From contig JAIBBY010000031.1 of assembly GCA_019694455.1 (NCBI GenBank), positions 1 to 56,044 on the forward strand: 56,044 nucleotides of DNA, read 5' to 3'. The DNA comes from Pirellulales bacterium. Its GTDB lineage: Bacteria > Planctomycetota > Planctomycetia > Pirellulales > JAEUIK01. The notes beneath the pieces are model-generated. The model was not told where the DNA came from. It did no database searches and saw nothing but the letters and a program-made list of their open reading frames with translations. Shown here piece by piece: positions 37,952-46,853 of this stretch (the first letter of the stretch is position 1; every line of letters starts with the position of its first letter). The position numbers and the translations under genes are program-made.

Positions 37952-39736
37952 TCAAAACTCCAGGCGATTGAACGCGCGGATCCCCATCGTCAAGGGCACG
38001 ATCGTGGCAATCAGGCACAATACCACGCTCCCCGCCGCCCCTAGCGCGATCCATAGGCGTAGCCGTTCCAGATTGAACAGCGCGCCGTGCGGGTCGGCCT
38101 CCAATGCTCCCAGGTAAAAATGGCATGGCAGCGCGGTCAACAACACTATCGCGACGATGTAGATCGTGCTCGCCACCAAATTCAGCGTTCCGCCAAAGCC
38201 CGCGGCGATCTTCGAGGGCGAATCTTCGCGCAGGTTCGGCATCCGCGCGCCCATCCCCACCGCCAGCGCCGCCAGGCCAACGCATAACATGGCGCACGTC
38301 ACCAGATGCAGCGCCAGAATCATTGGCAGCACCTCCAACATCCAATCGCTCACCAAAACCAACGTCAGACAAGGCGCCAGCGACCCGATGGCCGCGAAGG
38401 CGAACTTGCTCCACAAGATCGTGCTGCGCCGAATCGGCAATCGCCCCAAGATCCAAAACCGGCGCCCTTCGAGACTGATCATCGGAAACACGAACCGGCT
38501 GGTGAACGTCGACAGAATCAGCCCCACGACCGTGAGATTCAAAAAGCTCACCATGTTGACCCAGGTGGCATGGCTAAGATCATAGCTCAAGCGGCGAATG
38601 TTGAAGAAATAGAGTCCCAACAGTCCAAAGAAGATCAAAAACTGCGTCCACTGCACCGGATCGCGCCGAAAGACCCGCAAATCGTTGGTGATGAGCAACC
38701 GCGGCTTGCGCGGCAAGAAAAATAGCGATCGCTGAAACAGCCGGTCCAGCCAGGCCATCGGCGCGCTGACGCCGGTGTTCTTCACCCCGCGCGATCCGCG
38801 ATACGCCGGCCACAGCAAGCGCCCCGCCAAGCTCACCGCCAATTGCTGAAAGAACAGCGCGTTGGCGAGCAGCAGGCACAAGAACAAAAAACTCTCCGAG
38901 GTTTCGCCTTGCGCCGCGTTCAACAGTCCACTCGTCAGCCACCAACTTGGCAGCAATCGCTGCTCGCTGAACTCCAATCTTCCCAACAGGTCGTTGAACC
39001 ACGCTGGCGTGAGCAAGTCGCCCGCCGGGCCATTCAACAGCGACCCGGCCGCCAGCGCGGCCAGCGCGCCAACCGCCAGCACGGCGCAGATCAACAAATG
39101 AAACTTCCGCGCCGGCGACCAGCGCACAATCACCAAACAGGCGATCGCTCCCAGCGCGCACGGAATATGAATGAACGCCAACATGAACGGCGCCAACATC
39201 AGAAAGTAGCTCCACGGCGCCGCATCCACCAATCCATACGCCACGAGCATGGGGCTGCCTAGCAGCAAGAACCCCCAGCTGCTGAAGACCAGCGACTCTT
39301 GCAGTTTGTGCAAAAACACGCGCTCGGCGCTGGCCGGCAACACCATCAAGAACTCGGTCTCCCGCGAGCGAAACAAGCCGCTGTACAAGATGATGCCTGA
39401 CGAAAAGATCAGCATCGTGAGCAGCGACAGAAAGAACAAATTGAACACCGCCGACACGGTTTGGGCCCGCGTGGCCGCGTACGGCAAAGAGCTTGCCAAG
39501 AAATGAAAGCCATCGGCGAACAGCCAAAACAGCCCCAACCAGAACAGCGCCGACAAGCCCACCACCAGCAGCAGCCTCAGTCGCGCCTCGCGAAAGGTCT
39601 GCCGCAGCAGGTTCAGCGTCAAAAAGCGCCGCAGACGATAAAACGCCGCAGCCTCCTCCAGCGCCGTCAAACGCCGCGATAACGGCGCGGTCCGCCGCGC
39701 TGTCTGTTCCACCAAGCTGGGCAAGCGCGGTTGCAT
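37952..39736 (-). CDS. ABC-2 type membrane permease
   Basis: 594 residues with about ten to twelve hydrophobic helices (for example LLLVVGLSALFWLGLFWLF, LMLAPFMLAFIHIPCALGAI, LIFFGLLGLYFFNIR). It resembles large ABC-2-type permeases encoded beside NatA-like ATPases. The ATG overlaps the ATPase gene's TAA (TAATG), so the two are coupled. No separate extracytoplasmic domain is seen. Substrate unknown. Confidence 0.88.
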   Translation of the reverse strand: MQPRLPSLVEQTARRTAPLSRRLTALEEAAAFYRLRRFLTLNLLRQTFREARLRLLLVVGLSALFWLGLFWLFADGFHFLASSLPYAATRAQTVSAVFNLFFLSLLTMLIFSSGIILYSGLFRSRETEFLMVLPASAERVFLHKLQESLVFSSWGFLLLGSPMLVAYGLVDAAPWSYFLMLAPFMLAFIHIPCALGAIACLVIVRWSPARKFHLLICAVLAVGALAALAAGSLLNGPAGDLLTPAWFNDLLGRLEFSEQRLLPSWWLTSGLLNAAQGETSESFLFLCLLLANALFFQQLAVSLAGRLLWPAYRGSRGVKNTGVSAPMAWLDRLFQRSLFFLPRKPRLLITNDLRVFRRDPVQWTQFLIFFGLLGLYFFNIRRLSYDLSHATWVNMVSFLNLTVVGLILSTFTSRFVFPMISLEGRRFWILGRLPIRRSTILWSKFAFAAIGSLAPCLTLVLVSDWMLEVLPMILALHLVTCAMLCVGLAALAVGMGARMPNLREDSPSKIAAGFGGTLNLVASTIYIVAIVLLTALPCHFYLGALEADPHGALFNLERLRLWIALGAAGSVVLCLIATIVPLTMGIRAFNRLEF

Positions 39737-40533
39737 TAGCTGGCGCGGGCTCGCGGCGGTTGAGGCTCGTGCAGCGATTGGTGATGGCGGTCGGCCGCTT
39801 CCAGTAAATCGCCCGAGTCGGTCAATTCCAGAAACAAGCGTTCGAGCGAACTGTCGTGCCGCTGCAATCGTTGTTTCAGTTCGCCAATCGTGCCCAAAAA
39901 CTGCAAGCGCCCCCGATGGATCACGCCAATCCGGTCGGCGATCTCTTCCACCACATCCAACGTATGCGTCGACATGAAGATCGTTGTGCCGCCGCTCGCC
40001 TTCTGGCGCAGCAAGTCCTTGAGCAGCCGCGCGCTCCGCGGATCGAGTCCCACCATCGGCTCATCGATCACCAGGATCCGCGGATCGTGGATCAGCGCCG
40101 ACGCGAACACCAGCCGCTGTTTCATACCATGCGAATAGCTCTCCGCCAGGTTGTCGACAAAGTCGGACAACTCGAAACGCTCGATCTCTTCCGCAATCCG
40201 CTCGCTTGCCAGGCGCGGCGCAAGTCCATACATGTCGGCGATGAACTGCAGAAACTCGCGCCCGGTCAACTTGTCGTACAGATACGGCACGTCCGGCACA
40301 TAGCTCATCTCACGGTGCGCGTCGCGCGGCGACGACAACAGATCGTGCCCCGACAGGCGAATCTGTCCCGTCGTGGGGCGCAACAAACCGACCAGCATCT
40401 TGATCGTGGTCGTCTTGCCGGCGCCATTGGGCCCCAAAAAGGCGAACAACTCTCCGGCGGGGATCGCCAGCGACAACTGCTCCACGGCCACTTTGGCGCC
40501 ATAACGACGCGTCACCTGGTCAATTTCGATCAT
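39736..40533 (-). CDS. ABC transporter ATP-binding protein
   Basis: 265 residues from the ATG at 40533; an upstream in-frame extension is low complexity. Walker A GPNGAGKT (34-41), signature YSHGMKQRLVFASAL, Walker B ILVIDEPMVGLD and switch MSTHTL. The ATG overlaps the stop of the upstream membrane-anchored protein (ATGA). Pairs with the downstream permease. Confidence 0.95.
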   Translation of the reverse strand: MIEIDQVTRRYGAKVAVEQLSLAIPAGELFAFLGPNGAGKTTTIKMLVGLLRPTTGQIRLSGHDLLSSPRDAHREMSYVPDVPYLYDKLTGREFLQFIADMYGLAPRLASERIAEEIERFELSDFVDNLAESYSHGMKQRLVFASALIHDPRILVIDEPMVGLDPRSARLLKDLLRQKASGGTTIFMSTHTLDVVEEIADRIGVIHRGRLQFLGTIGELKQRLQRHDSSLERLFLELTDSGDLLEAADRHHQSLHEPQPPRARAS

Positions 40534-41435
40534 GGCGCCGCTCCCGAACTCTCGGGCATCCCCGCGCCAGCAACAGGGCCAGTTTGCCGCACAAACCGCA
40601 GCACCGCCGACCCCACGCGCGCCTCCTGCTGCAACACTTCGCCATCGCGCGGTCGCACCCATGCCCGGCCGCGCGGTTCGGCCAGCGGCGTGCCGTCGCT
40701 GCGCAGTCCCCGTTCGGGCCGATAGGTCACTAGTAGCACCGGTTGCAATGTTCCGTTCCAGTTCAAATAGTCCTCCCGCTCCACCGTGGCCTGAACCAAT
40801 TCCATTGGCTGCGTCGCCGGCATGAAAGGATTGTATACCGGCTCGGTCCAGGTCTGTCCTAATCGCAGCCTCGGCAAGCGCAACTGCGGCGCCAACGTGT
40901 CCCCCACGGGGCGGTCGGGCGGCATATACATCGTCGTACGATAGCTGAAATCGTCCGACCGCACTGTCACCACCATCTGATTGCCTTCGACGTTGCCAAG
41001 CACCCTTATCGGCTCGGGCAGCGGACTCATGCGCAATGTCGCCTCGAACGACAACAGTCGACCCAGCGGATCGATGTCGAATTCCGAATCGGCAAGCATC
41101 GAAACTTTTTGCTTCTCTGGATCAAAAGCGCCGCCGAGCAGATTGATCCGCAGCGGACTCAGATCGGCCAGCGTCAATCCGTCGATCCGCACCCGGCTAT
41201 GCACCTCGGTGATGCCATCGTCGGTGTGCTTGGTCTCACTGAGAGCCGTCCCCGCCGGCCGGTCGTTCCAAAAGAGATCCCAGCCGACTCTTCGCTCGGG
41301 CTGATCCTTGAGAATGGCGCTATAGGTTGGCGGCGTGCCGAGCATCAATGGCGGCAGCACCTTGGTTCCGAGCAGCCAGGACATGGAGACCAGCCAAAAC
41401 ACGACCACGGCCGACTTGTACCAAACTCCTCCCAT
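40530..41435 (-). CDS. Membrane-anchored protein of an ABC exporter locus, unknown
   Basis: 301 residues from an ATG at 41435, which puts the single transmembrane helix (SAVVVFWLVSMSWLLGTK) at the N-terminus; ATG 41495 is an alternative. The rest is beta-rich and extracytoplasmic (RVRIDGLTLADLSPLRINLL, LGQTWTEPVYNPF). No named family recognised. Translational overlap with the ATPase gene suggests an accessory subunit of that exporter. Confidence 0.72.
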   Translation of the reverse strand: MGGVWYKSAVVVFWLVSMSWLLGTKVLPPLMLGTPPTYSAILKDQPERRVGWDLFWNDRPAGTALSETKHTDDGITEVHSRVRIDGLTLADLSPLRINLLGGAFDPEKQKVSMLADSEFDIDPLGRLLSFEATLRMSPLPEPIRVLGNVEGNQMVVTVRSDDFSYRTTMYMPPDRPVGDTLAPQLRLPRLRLGQTWTEPVYNPFMPATQPMELVQATVEREDYLNWNGTLQPVLLVTYRPERGLRSDGTPLAEPRGRAWVRPRDGEVLQQEARVGSAVLRFVRQTGPVAGAGMPESSGAAP

Positions 41436-41781
41436 GCCAATGGCCGCTCTGTTCCCGTCGATGCCAGTTGAAGTTAAACCGATTGTAGCAATCATCGCGC
41501 GATAGCACGCACGCGACGCACCCCACGCCAACAACCCATCTTAACGATAGCGATCTTGCGTAATGCCGCGAACTGGTCCAAGATACCCGCCCCGCCGTGG
41601 AAACGAGTTCCACGTCTGACCTGCCGCAATACCCACCCAATACCAGCAAACGTCGCGAGAAACCAACACCGCCGTTGAGCAGATGGCCAAAAACCAGCCC
41701 CAACGGCGCCTCGCAGCGTTAGCCGCGAGAAACAATCACCATTGAAATTGCACCCAAGATTGCCAAGGAGGGTAATCGACG
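41436..41781. other. Divergent intergenic region
   Basis: 346 bases between the exporter accessory gene (leftward) and the cyclophilin lipoprotein gene (rightward). I see no gene. A near-ideal AAGGAGG ribosome site lies at its right end. Confidence 0.5.
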
Positions 41782-42465
41782 ATGCGCGTGGTCCGTGTGC
41801 TCGGTCTGTTCTTGATATTGCTAGCGATTGGCTGCGATTCGGCGCCGAGCGCCACTGCCAGGAAAAAATCCCCTTCACGCTCGGCCGTGCGGCGGACGGC
41901 CCAACGTCCTGCCTCGCGCGCCCCGGCGGCCAAGCCAGTGCCCGCCGCGCCACAGGCCGCCAACAACGTGGTGCTGCATACGTCGGCCGGCGACATCACC
42001 CTGCGACTCTTCCCCGATCGCGCCCCGCGCACGGTGGCGCAGTTTCTCAAATACGTCGAGTCAGGACATTACAACGGCACCATCTTCCATCAAGTCGTCG
42101 ATAGTTGCTTGATCCTCGGCGGCGCCTTCACGCCTGAGTTACTAGAGAAGCCCGCCGGGGCGCCAGTGCCCAACGAGGCCGCGACCTGCCGCCTATCGAA
42201 CAGCCGCGGGACAATCGCCATGGCCCGCCCGCTGGAATCGATCGATAGCGCCGGCTCGCAGTTCTTCATCAACCTGGTCGACAATCCGCAACTCGATCAC
42301 ATCGACAACACGCCCGAAGGCTTCGGCTACTGCGTCTTTGGCGAGGTGACGTCGGGTCTCGACGTGGTCGACCAACTCGGCTCGGCCGAGGTGCAGTCGA
42401 TCGCCGACTTCGAGATGATGCCGGTGCGGGCGGTGATGATCCAGTCGGCCCAGGTGCTACGGTAG
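41782..42465 (+). CDS. Cyclophilin-type peptidyl-prolyl isomerase lipoprotein
   Basis: 227 residues. Signal with lipobox LAIGC (C18) marks a lipoprotein, followed by a basic Ser/Arg/Pro linker. The cyclophilin domain runs from about residue 65: VVLHTSAGDITLRLFPDRAP, NGTIFHQVVDSCLILGGAF, MARPLESIDSAGSQFFINLV, FGYCVFGEVTSG. Several active-site positions differ from the canonical set (the FHR arginine is FHQ here), so activity may be reduced. Likely a periplasmic folding catalyst. Strong AAGGAGG ribosome site ten bases before ATG. Confidence 0.9.
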   Translation: MRVVRVLGLFLILLAIGCDSAPSATARKKSPSRSAVRRTAQRPASRAPAAKPVPAAPQAANNVVLHTSAGDITLRLFPDRAPRTVAQFLKYVESGHYNGTIFHQVVDSCLILGGAFTPELLEKPAGAPVPNEAATCRLSNSRGTIAMARPLESIDSAGSQFFINLVDNPQLDHIDNTPEGFGYCVFGEVTSGLDVVDQLGSAEVQSIADFEMMPVRAVMIQSAQVLR

Positions 42466-43104
42466 CACCACAATCCCGGCATTGGGGCCTTGCCGCTTGC
42501 GGCGCGCCAACTCCTGCTGGTAGCTCGTCGCCAATCGCGCCTCGAACTGCGCCACGGTGTAGATGCGCCCGGTCGCTTTGTTGAAGTTCTTGCCGTCCGG
42601 CGTCTTCGAGACCATCGTGCCCAGGTTGTAGCCGCCAGGCGAGTTGGTCATGTAGTCAATCAGCTTGTAGCCGCCGGGGTTCGTGATCAGGTCGCTCAAG
42701 AAGATATGCCCTCGCGGCAGACGCCGCATGCGGTCGATGCGGTCGTAGCCTTGCGGATCTTTTTCGATATTCCGCACAAAGCGCCCCGCGTCCGATCGCC
42801 GCAACTGCCGCACCATGAAGTCATTGTCGGGCAGCACCTCCTCCAAAATCGCGCGCTGGTCGGCCACCTTCCATCCCAACTTGGCGAACTGCTCAAAGAG
42901 CGGCGTCACGTCTCCTCGCGAGATCAACGTCGACTGGCCAAGCTTTTTCTCGGCGAATTGTTGCCGCGTCAGTTGTGCGATCTCTTTGTACGTCGGCAGT
43001 TCCTCCTGGGGCTGGGCAGCGCCGGCGACTTGCGCGGCGCCCAGAACCAGTACAATGACACCAAGCCGAACGCGAAGACATGTCACAAGCGCGATGGTTT
43101 TCAT
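42457..43104 (-). CDS. Conserved secreted protein, unknown
   Basis: 215 residues from the ATG at 43104. Signal peptide LRVRLGVIVLVLGAAQVAGA. The mature part is helical with a conserved-looking block (LPRGHIFLSDLITNPGGYKL, IDYMTNSPGGYNLGTMVS). I do not recognise the family. Convergent with the cyclophilin gene, their 3' ends overlapping by nine bases. Confidence 0.68.
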   Translation of the reverse strand: MKTIALVTCLRVRLGVIVLVLGAAQVAGAAQPQEELPTYKEIAQLTRQQFAEKKLGQSTLISRGDVTPLFEQFAKLGWKVADQRAILEEVLPDNDFMVRQLRRSDAGRFVRNIEKDPQGYDRIDRMRRLPRGHIFLSDLITNPGGYKLIDYMTNSPGGYNLGTMVSKTPDGKNFNKATGRIYTVAQFEARLATSYQQELARRKRQGPNAGIVVLP

Positions 43105-43150
43105 AGTCGATTCCCTTGGCGCCGCCGGCTTCTTTGAGGAACGCATTTGT

Positions 43151-43459
43151 ATGAGTCTATTGGTCCAAGCCGTGGGCCGCGACGAGCTCGACGCCTACCC
43201 GATGCCGTCGCGGTTCCGTCACGAAATCACCTACTTCATGAGCATTCCTGGTCGCGATGGCGTGCCGCTGCTCGGTCCCGATGAATATTGGATCGACCAG
43301 CAAGCGGCCCAAACGTGGCTGCAAGACGGCGTGTTCACCCTGGTTTCACCCCTCGACAGCCAATCCAAGACCGAGATCGAGCTCAGCGAAGAGCAGGAGG
43401 ATTGGCTCCAGTGGTTGGTAACTCATGGCATTGAACATGTACGACTGGCAACTTCTTAA
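43151..43459 (+). CDS. Small conserved protein, unknown
   Basis: 102 residues. GAGGAA lies about nine bases before the ATG. The sequence (MSLLVQAVGRDELDAYPMPS, then RFRHEITYFMSIPGRDGVPL) is acidic and lacks a signal or transmembrane helix. The C-terminus (LSEEQEDWLQWLVTHGIEHV) is a predicted helix. Function unknown; divergent from the secreted protein gene at 42457-43104. Confidence 0.65.
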   Translation: MSLLVQAVGRDELDAYPMPSRFRHEITYFMSIPGRDGVPLLGPDEYWIDQQAAQTWLQDGVFTLVSPLDSQSKTEIELSEEQEDWLQWLVTHGIEHVRLATS

Positions 43460-43692
43460 CCATACCTCAGCGGTCGCTGGCGATGCCGATATCGCCACAT
43501 CGTTTTGCCACCAAACGAGTTATCGGCATTCCGACTCCCGGCCTCAAAACCGAGGCACGCCAGTTGCACAAAGGAACCGGCCGCCATCTAGAAAATTCCA
43601 CCCGTATGGGGGATGGTCAAATGGCGCCTTTCATAGGTACACTTTCGCTCGGCCGATTTTTCGGCTGGTTGTCGGTAGAGGGAGATACCGCT

Positions 43693-43935
43693 ATGGCAAT
43701 GCCGACTTTTTTCGTCCAGGAGTGCCCGACCTGCGGACGCAACCTGGAAATCCGAGTGGAGTATCTCGGTCGAACGGTTTCTTGCCGCCATTGCCGTGGC
43801 CAATTTGTCGCGGCGGAGAATGTGGCCCCGCCCCCCCGCGCGGTTACCGGCACGCCAAGCTCGCTCTTGGCTCGCGCCGATGAACTGCTTGCTCTGGCCG
43901 AGAACAGCCGCTTGGCGCGACTGATGCCGTTTTGA
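43693..43935 (+). CDS. Small zinc-ribbon protein
   Basis: 80 residues. CPTC (C11, C14) and CRHC (C31, C34) form a zinc ribbon like the MJ0042 type, followed by a Pro-rich linker and a C-terminal helix. AGGGAG precedes the ATG by about nine bases. The partner is unknown; such ribbons often bind nucleic acid or protein. Nearly abuts the convergent aroA gene. Confidence 0.75.
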   Translation: MAMPTFFVQECPTCGRNLEIRVEYLGRTVSCRHCRGQFVAAENVAPPPRAVTGTPSSLLARADELLALAENSRLARLMPF

Positions 43936-43943
43936 AGGCGGCG

Positions 43944-45233
43944 CTATCGCGACGTCGCAGTGAGCGCCGCCAAGTCGCTAAAGAACTGCGGATAGGTCTT
44001 GGCGGTGCAGTCCGGATCAAGGATCACCACGCCCGCCGTCCGTAGCCCCACCAGGGCCAAACTCATCGCCATCCGGTGATCGTGGTACGTGGCGATTCGC
44101 GCTCCGCGCAGTGGCCCCGGCGTAATCTCCAAGCCATCGGCGTTCTCGCGCACTTCGGCGCCAAGCTTTCGCAGTTCGGTCGCTAGCGCCGCCAGCCGAT
44201 CGGTTTCCTTGTGACGGATGTGCTCCACATGCGTGATCCGCGTGGGACCTTCAGCGAACAGGCTCACCGCCGCCAACGTCTGCACCGTGTCGGAGATGGC
44301 GTTCATGTCCACCGTCACGCCGCGCAGCGGGCCGCCGCGCACCGTGATCGATTGGCCATCGTCGCGCACGCTGCATCCCATTTGCGCCAGCACGTCCACG
44401 AACCGCACGTCTCCTTGCAAGCTTTGGCGATTTAGCCCCTCCACCCGCACCTCGCCGCCGGTGATTGCCGCCGCCGCCCAAAAATAACTCGCCGCTGAGG
44501 CGTCGGGCTCAATCGTGTACTCGCGCGCCGCATAGCCTCGCTCGGTATGCACTCGAAACCGCGTCAAGTCGCGTGCGTCGATCTCGGCGCCAAACGCGCG
44601 CATCACAGCCAACGTCATTGCGACATACGGCTTGGAGACTAGCTCTCCCTCAATCACCACCTCGATCGGCTGTTTGGCGTATGGCGCCGCCATCAACAGC
44701 CCGCTCAAGAACTGGCTCGATATCGCGCCACGCATCCGCGCTGGACCGCCATTCAGTCCATGCGCCCGAATCAACAGCGGCGGGCAACCGCTGTCCGCGT
44801 CGCTCGACACATCGGCGCCAAGCTGCCGCAGCGCGTCGATCAAATCCTGAATCGGTCGTTCGCGCATCCGCTCCACGCCGTCCAGGCGGTAGATGCCTTC
44901 TCCCAAACAGAGCATCGCGGCCAAGAAGCGCGCCGTGGTGCCGCTGTTGGCCACGAACACATCGGCCCGATTCGCTGGCAGTCGCCCGTCGCAACCGGTC
45001 GCGGTGATCACGCGCTCAGCCGGATCAAACGCCATCGCAATGCCAAGCTGCCCTAGCGCCTCGAACATCACGCGCGTGTCCTCGCTGTCCAGTACGTCGA
45101 CCAGCGTCGAACGCCCCTTGGCCAGCGCAGCGCACACCAATGCTCGATTGGTGATCGATTTCGATCCTGGTGGACGGATCGAACCAGAAACGGGGCCACA
45201 CGGCTCCATGGCAATGCTAGGTGTGGAAGTCAT
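43944..45233 (-). CDS. aroA: 3-phosphoshikimate 1-carboxyvinyltransferase (EPSP synthase)
   Basis: 429 residues, full length. N-terminal PPGSKSITNRALVCAALAKG and the block VANSGTTARFLAAMLC are EPSP-synthase signatures; later segments HIRHKETDRLAALATELRKL and YHDHRMAMSLALVGL are also family-typical. It catalyses the sixth step of the shikimate pathway, transferring enolpyruvyl from PEP to shikimate-3-phosphate to make EPSP, the precursor of chorismate. Chorismate is also the substrate of MqnA, encoded about 6 kb away, a loose functional link. Confidence 0.97.
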   Translation of the reverse strand: MTSTPSIAMEPCGPVSGSIRPPGSKSITNRALVCAALAKGRSTLVDVLDSEDTRVMFEALGQLGIAMAFDPAERVITATGCDGRLPANRADVFVANSGTTARFLAAMLCLGEGIYRLDGVERMRERPIQDLIDALRQLGADVSSDADSGCPPLLIRAHGLNGGPARMRGAISSQFLSGLLMAAPYAKQPIEVVIEGELVSKPYVAMTLAVMRAFGAEIDARDLTRFRVHTERGYAAREYTIEPDASAASYFWAAAAITGGEVRVEGLNRQSLQGDVRFVDVLAQMGCSVRDDGQSITVRGGPLRGVTVDMNAISDTVQTLAAVSLFAEGPTRITHVEHIRHKETDRLAALATELRKLGAEVRENADGLEITPGPLRGARIATYHDHRMAMSLALVGLRTAGVVILDPDCTAKTYPQFFSDLAALTATSR

Positions 45234-45350
45234 CGATTTGCCTGTTGCGCTGCGGAGTTAATCGATTTAAGAAGCCCCAGCGCTCAAGTCTCAAGGCGGG
45301 TCCCGTTTTCAAGCAATCACCCGCCGCGACTTCGCGCCGCGCCGCGCCAA

Positions 45351-46565
45351 TTATTTTCCAAACTTCCACAAATGGCCATCGCCCCGAATAAACAGCGCCC
45401 CATCCGCCACAGCGGGCGATCCCAACACCGCCTCCCCAAGCTCATGTTTGGCCACGACCTCTCCTTTGCCCCCGGCGTCGTCAAGCCGAATCACCTGCAG
45501 CATGCCGTCCTGATTCACCGCGAACAGGTGCCCATCCGCCACCACCGGCGTGGCCCAAAACGAGCCCGTCAGCCGCAGTTGCCAGACAATCTTGCCATCG
45601 TCCGCCGACGCCACCACCAGTACGCCCGCGCCATTGATCACATACACGCGATCGCCCGCCACCACCGGGCTGGCGTTGTCGGGCGCCAATCGCGACACCT
45701 GCCACCGCTCGTTGGGTTGCTCATTGCCTTGGCCTAGCGCCAGCGCGGTGATGCCGTCGCTCGGCACGTAGAGCGTGTCGCTGCCGACGCAGACCGAAGG
45801 GATGGTCGAACACGATTTGCCAAACCGCCAAAGCTCCTCGCCCGTCAGCGCGTCGTGCGCGGTGAGCTGGTCAGACGATTGCAACAGCGCCACATTGCGC
45901 CCCGCGCGCGAGTAGCCGGCCGGCGAAACCCAATTCGCGCTCTTCAGCCGATCGCGGCGCCAACGCGTCTCGCCGGTGTGCTTGTCGATGCCGGCGGCGA
46001 ACGAATCCCCCTGGCATTCCATCTGCACCACCACGGTATCACCCATCACCAGCGGCGACGACGCCATGCCGGTGTCGTTGTAAGAAGCCGGATGATCGGC
46101 GGTCAGCCCGCGCAGCCAGCGCAGGTCGCCATCCAGACTCAGACACACCAGATCGTTGGACGAGAAGAACGCGTAGATCGATTCGCCGTCGCTGGCCGCC
46201 GTGGGCGCCGCCACCGCGCTGGTGGGGTGGCGCTGCGTGCGCCCCGTGGCCCAAAACTCGCGTTGCCAAACTAGCTCACCCGTCTTGGCGTCGTGACAGG
46301 TCACGAACAACCGATCGTCGTTTGCGCCCCCCGAGCCGGTGCAGATCACCCGCCCTTGCACGACGATCGGTCCCGACACCGCGCGTCCGGGCACTTCCTG
46401 CTTCCAGGCGACCTGGCTTCCCAACTCGCCCGTGGTCGGCAGCCCAGTATCCATCGAAACGCTGCTGCCACCTGGCCCGCGAAACTGCGGCCAATCCGAG
46501 CCTTGCGCCGCGCAGCCCACGAGCAACACCAATCCGCACACGATCGCGCGCGAAGCGACGTTCAT
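45351..46565 (-). CDS. Secreted PQQ-type beta-propeller protein
   Basis: 404 residues. The signal (ASRAIVCGLVLLVGCAAQGS) contains a possible lipobox (LLVGC). The mature part begins with SDWPQFRGPGGSSVS, typical of planctomycete PQQ-like propellers that open with a W-P-x-F-R-G-P motif. Blade sequences include HDAKTGELVWQREFW, KHTGETRWRRDRL, ALTGEELWRFGKS and ADDGKIVWQLRLT. No quinoprotein catalytic residues are apparent. Lies upstream of aroA by 117 bases. Confidence 0.9.
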   Translation of the reverse strand: MNVASRAIVCGLVLLVGCAAQGSDWPQFRGPGGSSVSMDTGLPTTGELGSQVAWKQEVPGRAVSGPIVVQGRVICTGSGGANDDRLFVTCHDAKTGELVWQREFWATGRTQRHPTSAVAAPTAASDGESIYAFFSSNDLVCLSLDGDLRWLRGLTADHPASYNDTGMASSPLVMGDTVVVQMECQGDSFAAGIDKHTGETRWRRDRLKSANWVSPAGYSRAGRNVALLQSSDQLTAHDALTGEELWRFGKSCSTIPSVCVGSDTLYVPSDGITALALGQGNEQPNERWQVSRLAPDNASPVVAGDRVYVINGAGVLVVASADDGKIVWQLRLTGSFWATPVVADGHLFAVNQDGMLQVIRLDDAGGKGEVVAKHELGEAVLGSPAVADGALFIRGDGHLWKFGK

Positions 46566-46594
46566 TGCGAGTCCCTACTCAACAGGAAACAAAA

Positions 46595-46672
46595 ATGGAC
46601 GGCCCCCAAAAAGGCCAGGACGGCAAATTCAGCGGCCGATGCAACCATATCAAGCCGCCGAACTCAGCGTAA
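46595..46672 (+). CDS. Possible 25-residue small ORF
   Basis: MDGPQKGQDGKFSGRCNHIK and five more residues; CAGGAAAC is placed six bases before the ATG, which is ideal for initiation. It is the only suggestive item in the 288-base gap upstream of the DUF1549/1553 gene. No homology can be judged by eye. Confidence 0.22.
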   Translation: MDGPQKGQDGKFSGRCNHIKPPNSA

Positions 46673-46853
46673 GTGCCGCCTCAATTTCCTAGGCAACAGA
46701 CCAAGGCGATTCGCGCGCGGAAGAGTTCCAACCGCCGCGGTGGTGAAAATGAGCGCCAGACTGTGCCGGGAACGGCGCCAGGCAGAGCGATCCGGGGAAT
46801 CGTCGGTTAAACTAGCCGGGGTCAGTTCTCGCCGCTAAAGGGAGTGGTCGTGC

